Below are positions 61,095 to 64,000 of a stretch of DNA of 64,000 nt, piece after piece. The stretch is from Streptomyces sp. NRRL S-646 (GTDB lineage Bacteria; Actinomycetota; Actinomycetes; Streptomycetales; Streptomycetaceae): contig NZ_JODC01000003.1 in NCBI RefSeq assembly GCF_000720765.1, positions 372,001-436,000 of the forward strand. The letters run 5' to 3'. Position numbers and translations under genes: made by a program. The notes under the pieces are model-generated. The model had not been told where the DNA came from. It saw only the letters and a list, made by a program, of their open reading frames with translations, and searched no databases. The stretch's first letter is position 1. Each line of letters starts with the position of its first letter.

Positions 61095-62371
61095 GGGGTG
61101 CGTACCTCCTCCGGGGGCCGGCCGGCTTGCGTCCAGCCGGGGCCGAGTCGAAGTCTCTCCCACGTGTCGTCATCGAGGGCGGCGAGGCGGTCGGCGTGTG
61201 CGCGGGTGGGGGGTGGGGCGAGGTCGCCTTGGGCGGTGAGGGTGGCTGCCGCGGTGAGGTGGCCGTGGCGCAGGCAGGTCCCTGCCGGGAGGCCGCGCAG
61301 GGTTGCCGACAGGAAGCCGGCGGCGAAGGCGTCTCCGGCGCCGATGGTTGCTACGACGTCCACGGCGAGGGCGGGGACGAAGGTGCTCGGCGGTGGGGCT
61401 GGGCGGGGGTGGGTTTCGCTCGCCCGCGCCGGCGGGGTGCCGCCTTTCTTCGGCTCGGGAGCCGCCCCGGCGGCACGACTGCCCGCAGGCTCCGCGCAGT
61501 GGCGGCCCGCAGGCTGCGCGGCGTGACTGTCCGCGGGCGGCACGGCGTGGCCGCCGGTCGGATTCAGGGGCGCGGAGCTGCTTCCATCAGCGGCTGCGCC
61601 GCGGGGCGCGACCAGCCCACGAGCACCCGTGGGCGACACGAAAGCTGTAGCCCCCACTCCTCCTTGCTTGACCACCAACACCTCCGGCTCGGGCAGCGCG
61701 GCGCGAACCGCCTCCGGTCCGCCCGTCACGCCCCACGCCTCCTCCGCCTCGTCCTCCCCCACGAAGACGACGTCGGCGCCGCGGGCCAGTTCCAGCAGCA
61801 CCCCCGCTCCGTCGGTGTCCGGCCACAGGCCCGGCCTGTAGTTGACGTCGAAGGAAAGCAGCGGGCGACCGGGCCGCGGTGCGGTCAGCTCGCGCATCAG
61901 CCCCAGGCAGCCCTCCGAGAGCGCCGCCGTGATCCCCGACAGGTGCAGCACCCGCCCGGCGCGTACCGCGTTCAGGTCCGTGTTGGCGACCGTCATCGCG
62001 GAGGCCGCGGAGCCGGTCCGGTAGTACGCCACCTCGTGGGCAGCAGTCGAGCGGTCGCCGGCCGTGCGGAAGTAGATGCCGGTAGGGCGTGCCGGGTCCC
62101 GTCGTACGGCGGTGACGTCGACGCCGTACGCCCCGATCGCCTCGACGAGGTGGTCGCCGAACCCGTCGGCGCCGACCCTGCTCACCCAGCGCACGGAGTG
62201 CCCGGCGGCCGCGAGGGTGCAGGCCACGTTGGATTCCGCGCCGCCGATGGCGCGGTCGAAGGAGGGGACGTCGGCGAGGCGGCCGGGCCGGGAGGGCAGG
62301 AACGTGACCATGGACTCGCCGAGCGTGACCACATCGACCACACCGGGGTTGCAGGGTCCGCTGACGGTCAC
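61091..62371 (-). CDS. PfkB family carbohydrate kinase with inserted linker
   Basis: A ribokinase-fold kinase, 426 residues, about 78 longer than the family norm. It shows GGAESNVACTLAAAG near residue 45, and the anion-hole/catalytic GAGDAFAAGFLS near 350. KDG kinases, phosphorylating 2-keto-3-deoxygluconate, are the likely relatives. Between TGAR and TFVPALAVDVV is an extra Pro/Ala/Gly stretch (about 270-345) encoded by repeat-derived DNA at 61387-61622. The fold may tolerate it because this is a surface loop. GTG 62371 was chosen; the ends fit the family. Confidence 0.88.
   Translation of the reverse strand: MTVSGPCNPGVVDVVTLGESMVTFLPSRPGRLADVPSFDRAIGGAESNVACTLAAAGHSVRWVSRVGADGFGDHLVEAIGAYGVDVTAVRRDPARPTGIYFRTAGDRSTAAHEVAYYRTGSAASAMTVANTDLNAVRAGRVLHLSGITAALSEGCLGLMRELTAPRPGRPLLSFDVNYRPGLWPDTDGAGVLLELARGADVVFVGEDEAEEAWGVTGGPEAVRAALPEPEVLVVKQGGVGATAFVSPTGARGLVAPRGAAADGSSSAPLNPTGGHAVPPADSHAAQPAGRHCAEPAGSRAAGAAPEPKKGGTPPARASETHPRPAPPPSTFVPALAVDVVATIGAGDAFAAGFLSATLRGLPAGTCLRHGHLTAAATLTAQGDLAPPPTRAHADRLAALDDDTWERLRLGPGWTQAGRPPEEVRTP
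61387..61622. repeat. Repeat-derived insert in the kinase gene
   Basis: About 234 bases added in frame. On the plus strand it holds GATTCAGGGGCGCGGAGCTG and GCGCGACCAGCCC, blocks of a common Streptomyces interspersed repeat, plus three imperfect copies of CYGCCCGCAGGCTCCGCG (61479-61545). Confidence 0.7.
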
Positions 62372-62461
62372 GATCGTCGTAGCTCCTAGGTCTGCGCGGG
62401 GTGGCGGCGGCTCCGTTGACCCCGCGTTGGCCGAGATGTTAGACAGCGGTAAGCGATATAC

Positions 62462-62475
62462 GCAATGAGCATTGC
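62462..62475. promoter_or_regulatory. Perfect dyad GCAATG-AG-CATTGC
   Basis: Lies in the 137-base divergent region between the kinase (minus) and the deaminase (plus), near -10-like GATATACG. It fits an IclR-type operator. Confidence 0.6.
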
Positions 62476-62508
62476 ACACACTGCAACTCACCTGATCAGG
62501 GAGGCCTC

Positions 62509-63774
62509 ATGGGCACGGAAGACCTCGCCCGGCTCGCCGGGGAACGCGTCGACCACCGGTTCAAGGGCCTCCCGCCGGACGCCGACGGCCTGACCGTCGG
62601 CGAGCTGGCCGCCCAGCGCCGCAACCTCTTCACCGGCGGCTTCCCGACCCCCGTCCTCGCGCTGTCGGCCGAGCGCCTGGAGCACAACCTCGCGCTCATG
62701 GAGACGTATGCGACGCGCCACGGCCTCGCCTTCGCCCCGCACGGCAAGACCACCATGGCCCCCCAGCTGTTCCGGCAGCAGATCGAGCGCGGCGCCTGGG
62801 GCATCACGCTCGCCGTGCCCCACCAGGTCCGTGTGGCGCGGGCGTTCGGGATCCAGCGGGTCTTCCTCGCCAACGAGCTGGTCGACCCGGCCGCCCTGCA
62901 GTGGATCTCGGCCGAGCTCGACGCCGACCCCGGGTTCCGTCTCGTCTGCTACGTCGACTCCGTGCGCGGGGTGGAGCTGATGGACGCTGCGCTGCAGGGG
63001 GCAGCCCGGCCGCTGGACGTCGTCGTCGAACTGGCGGCCGGTGAGGGCGCCCGTACCGGGGTCCGTACGGAAGCGGAGTGCGCGGCGATCGCCGATGCCG
63101 TGGCCGGTACGCGGACGCTGCGGCTCGTCGGGGTCGCGGGCTACGAGGGCGAGGTCCCGCAGGCCGACCCGGAGCGGGTGCACGCCTGGCTGCGGCGGCT
63201 GGTCGCGCTGGCCGTCGACTTCGACAGGGCGGGCCGCTTCAAGGACGCGGACGACATCGTCGTCAGCGCGGGCGGCAGCGCCTGGTTCGACGCGGTGGCC
63301 GACGTGTTCGCGGAGATCCCCGAACTCTCCGTCCCCGTCCTGAAGTTGCTGCGCTCCGGCGCCTACGTCTCGCACGACGACGGCCACTACCGAAAGCTCA
63401 CCCCCTTCAACCGGGTCCCGGAGGAGGGCGCCCTGGAGCCCGCCTTCCGGCTCTGGGCCCAGGTCGTCTCCCGCCCCTCCGCGGAGCAGGCCTTCGTCAA
63501 CGCCGGCAAGCGTGACGCGGCGTACGACCTCGACCTCCCCTTCGCCCAGGTCGTCCGCCGGGACGGCGCCGAGCGTCCGGCGACCGGCATCTCGGTGACC
63601 GCGCTGTCGGACCAGCACGCCTGGCTGCGGACGACGGACGAGGCGGACCTGGAGGTCGGGGACTGGCTGGGCATGGGTCTGTCCCACCCGTGCACGTCCT
63701 TCGACAAGTGGCAGCTGATCCCGGTGGCGGAGGCCGACGGCACGGTGGTCGACTACATCCGCACCTTCTTCTAG
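62509..63774 (+). CDS. PLP-dependent D-amino-acid deaminase/aldolase-like protein
   Basis: A 421-residue alanine-racemase-fold protein of the D-threonine aldolase/D-serine dehydratase family. The Schiff-base Lys lies in APHGKTTMAP (about residue 78) and VVSAGGSAWFDAVADVF and SHPCTSFDKWQLIPV (metal/PLP-binding C-terminus) are family hallmarks. It probably deaminates or cleaves a D-amino acid to a keto acid, consistent with RidA next door. GGGAGGCCTC precedes the ATG. Divergent from the kinase. Confidence 0.88.
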   Translation: MGTEDLARLAGERVDHRFKGLPPDADGLTVGELAAQRRNLFTGGFPTPVLALSAERLEHNLALMETYATRHGLAFAPHGKTTMAPQLFRQQIERGAWGITLAVPHQVRVARAFGIQRVFLANELVDPAALQWISAELDADPGFRLVCYVDSVRGVELMDAALQGAARPLDVVVELAAGEGARTGVRTEAECAAIADAVAGTRTLRLVGVAGYEGEVPQADPERVHAWLRRLVALAVDFDRAGRFKDADDIVVSAGGSAWFDAVADVFAEIPELSVPVLKLLRSGAYVSHDDGHYRKLTPFNRVPEEGALEPAFRLWAQVVSRPSAEQAFVNAGKRDAAYDLDLPFAQVVRRDGAERPATGISVTALSDQHAWLRTTDEADLEVGDWLGMGLSHPCTSFDKWQLIPVAEADGTVVDYIRTFF

Positions 63775-63784
63775 GGGGCAGGCC

Positions 63785-64000
63785 GTGGAGGAGCTGGTCA
63801 TCCGGGACGCGGATGTCGTGGACGGCAGCGGTGAGCCGTCGTACCGCGCTGACGTGGTGGTCGACGGCGGCAGGATCGTCTCGATCGTCAAGGAGGCGGC
63901 CGCCGCGGGCTGCCAGCGCCCCGAGGCGCGCCGGGAGCTGGACGCGGAGGGGCTGGTCCTCTCCCCCGGCTTCATCGACATGCACGCCCACAGCGATCTG
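63785..64000 (+). CDS. N-acyl-D-amino-acid deacylase (5' part; cut by window end)
   Basis: The first 72 residues of an amidohydrolase: VEELVIRDADVVDGSGEPSY, RIVSIV, and GLVLSPGFIDMHAHSDL with the metal-binding HxH. This is the N-terminus of D-aminoacylases, which release D-amino acids for the deaminase upstream (ten bases between the genes). GTG start with AGGGGGCAGGCC. The remaining part lies outside the window. Confidence 0.9.
   Translation, partial: MEELVIRDADVVDGSGEPSYRADVVVDGGRIVSIVKEAAAAGCQRPEARRELDAEGLVLSPGFIDMHAHSDL

Overview
The window is high-GC, densely coded chromosomal DNA of a Streptomyces or very close relative. Evidence: strong third-position GC; frequent GTG starts with ATGA/GTGA overlaps; a SpoIIE-type phosphatase/HATPase protein, a SigE-family ECF sigma factor and MEDS-domain regulators; a chitinase preceded by DasR-like boxes; two genes carrying the rare TTA leucine codon; and several copies of GC-rich palindromic repeats typical of the genus. 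No rRNA, tRNA or CRISPR array was recognised.

Layout. 1-5.5 kb: XRE/DUF2690 regulator, class II fumarase, DUF402 protein, and a SpoIIE-like phosphatase with a TTA codon near its start. 5.5-9.0 kb: a decayed accessory patch with a broken DUF1906/peptidoglycan-binding gene, an IS5-type transposase remnant, a 70-bp second copy of part of the phosphatase gene, small secreted and membrane proteins, and a long hairpin terminator. 9-16.6 kb: class A PBP, SPFH protein with an RHH protein, and a PadR-ABC-FtsX operon. 16.7-25.4 kb: roadblock-type regulators, AI-2E family transporter, lytic transglycosylase, PhoH, cis-prenyltransferase, and a winged-helix gene frameshifted by a 38-bp palindromic repeat. 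25.4-27.8 kb: methyltransferase, LLM oxidoreductase, DHFR-like reductase.

27.9-46.5 kb is a Tad (tight adherence) pilus region: prepilin peptidase, DUF192 protein, Flp pilin, TadG-like protein, lipoprotein, OmpA-like protein, sensor kinase and LuxR response regulator, TadC, TadB, TadA, two TadE-like pseudopilins, TadZ/CpaE, CpaB and a zinc-ribbon protein. Next to the prepilin peptidase lies the most striking locus: a 625-residue protein that joins a multi-TM N-terminus, a canonical Flp prepilin motif (G-QTAVEY, identical to the pilin), a pretoxin-like region and a compact basic C-terminal domain. It is followed, with a GTGA overlap, by a small acidic protein. This looks like a Tad-linked polymorphic toxin and its immunity protein. 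The promoter regions of the prepilin peptidase, the toxin and the flp pilin share the core GGGYCC-N3-GGCCCA, which argues for one regulon.

46.8-64 kb: GH18 chitinase with two DasR-like boxes around its promoter; ECF sigma factor with a membrane partner; Nramp transporter; HATPase and MEDS partner-switching proteins; a large LuxR ATPase regulator with a TTA codon and an in-frame palindromic repeat; M14 carboxypeptidase; and a catabolic cluster (gluconate-type permease, RidA, IclR regulator, PfkB kinase, D-amino-acid deaminase, D-aminoacylase start) likely for D-amino-acid or sugar-acid use. The kinase carries an in-frame insertion of about 78 codons of repeat-derived DNA just before its GAGD motif.
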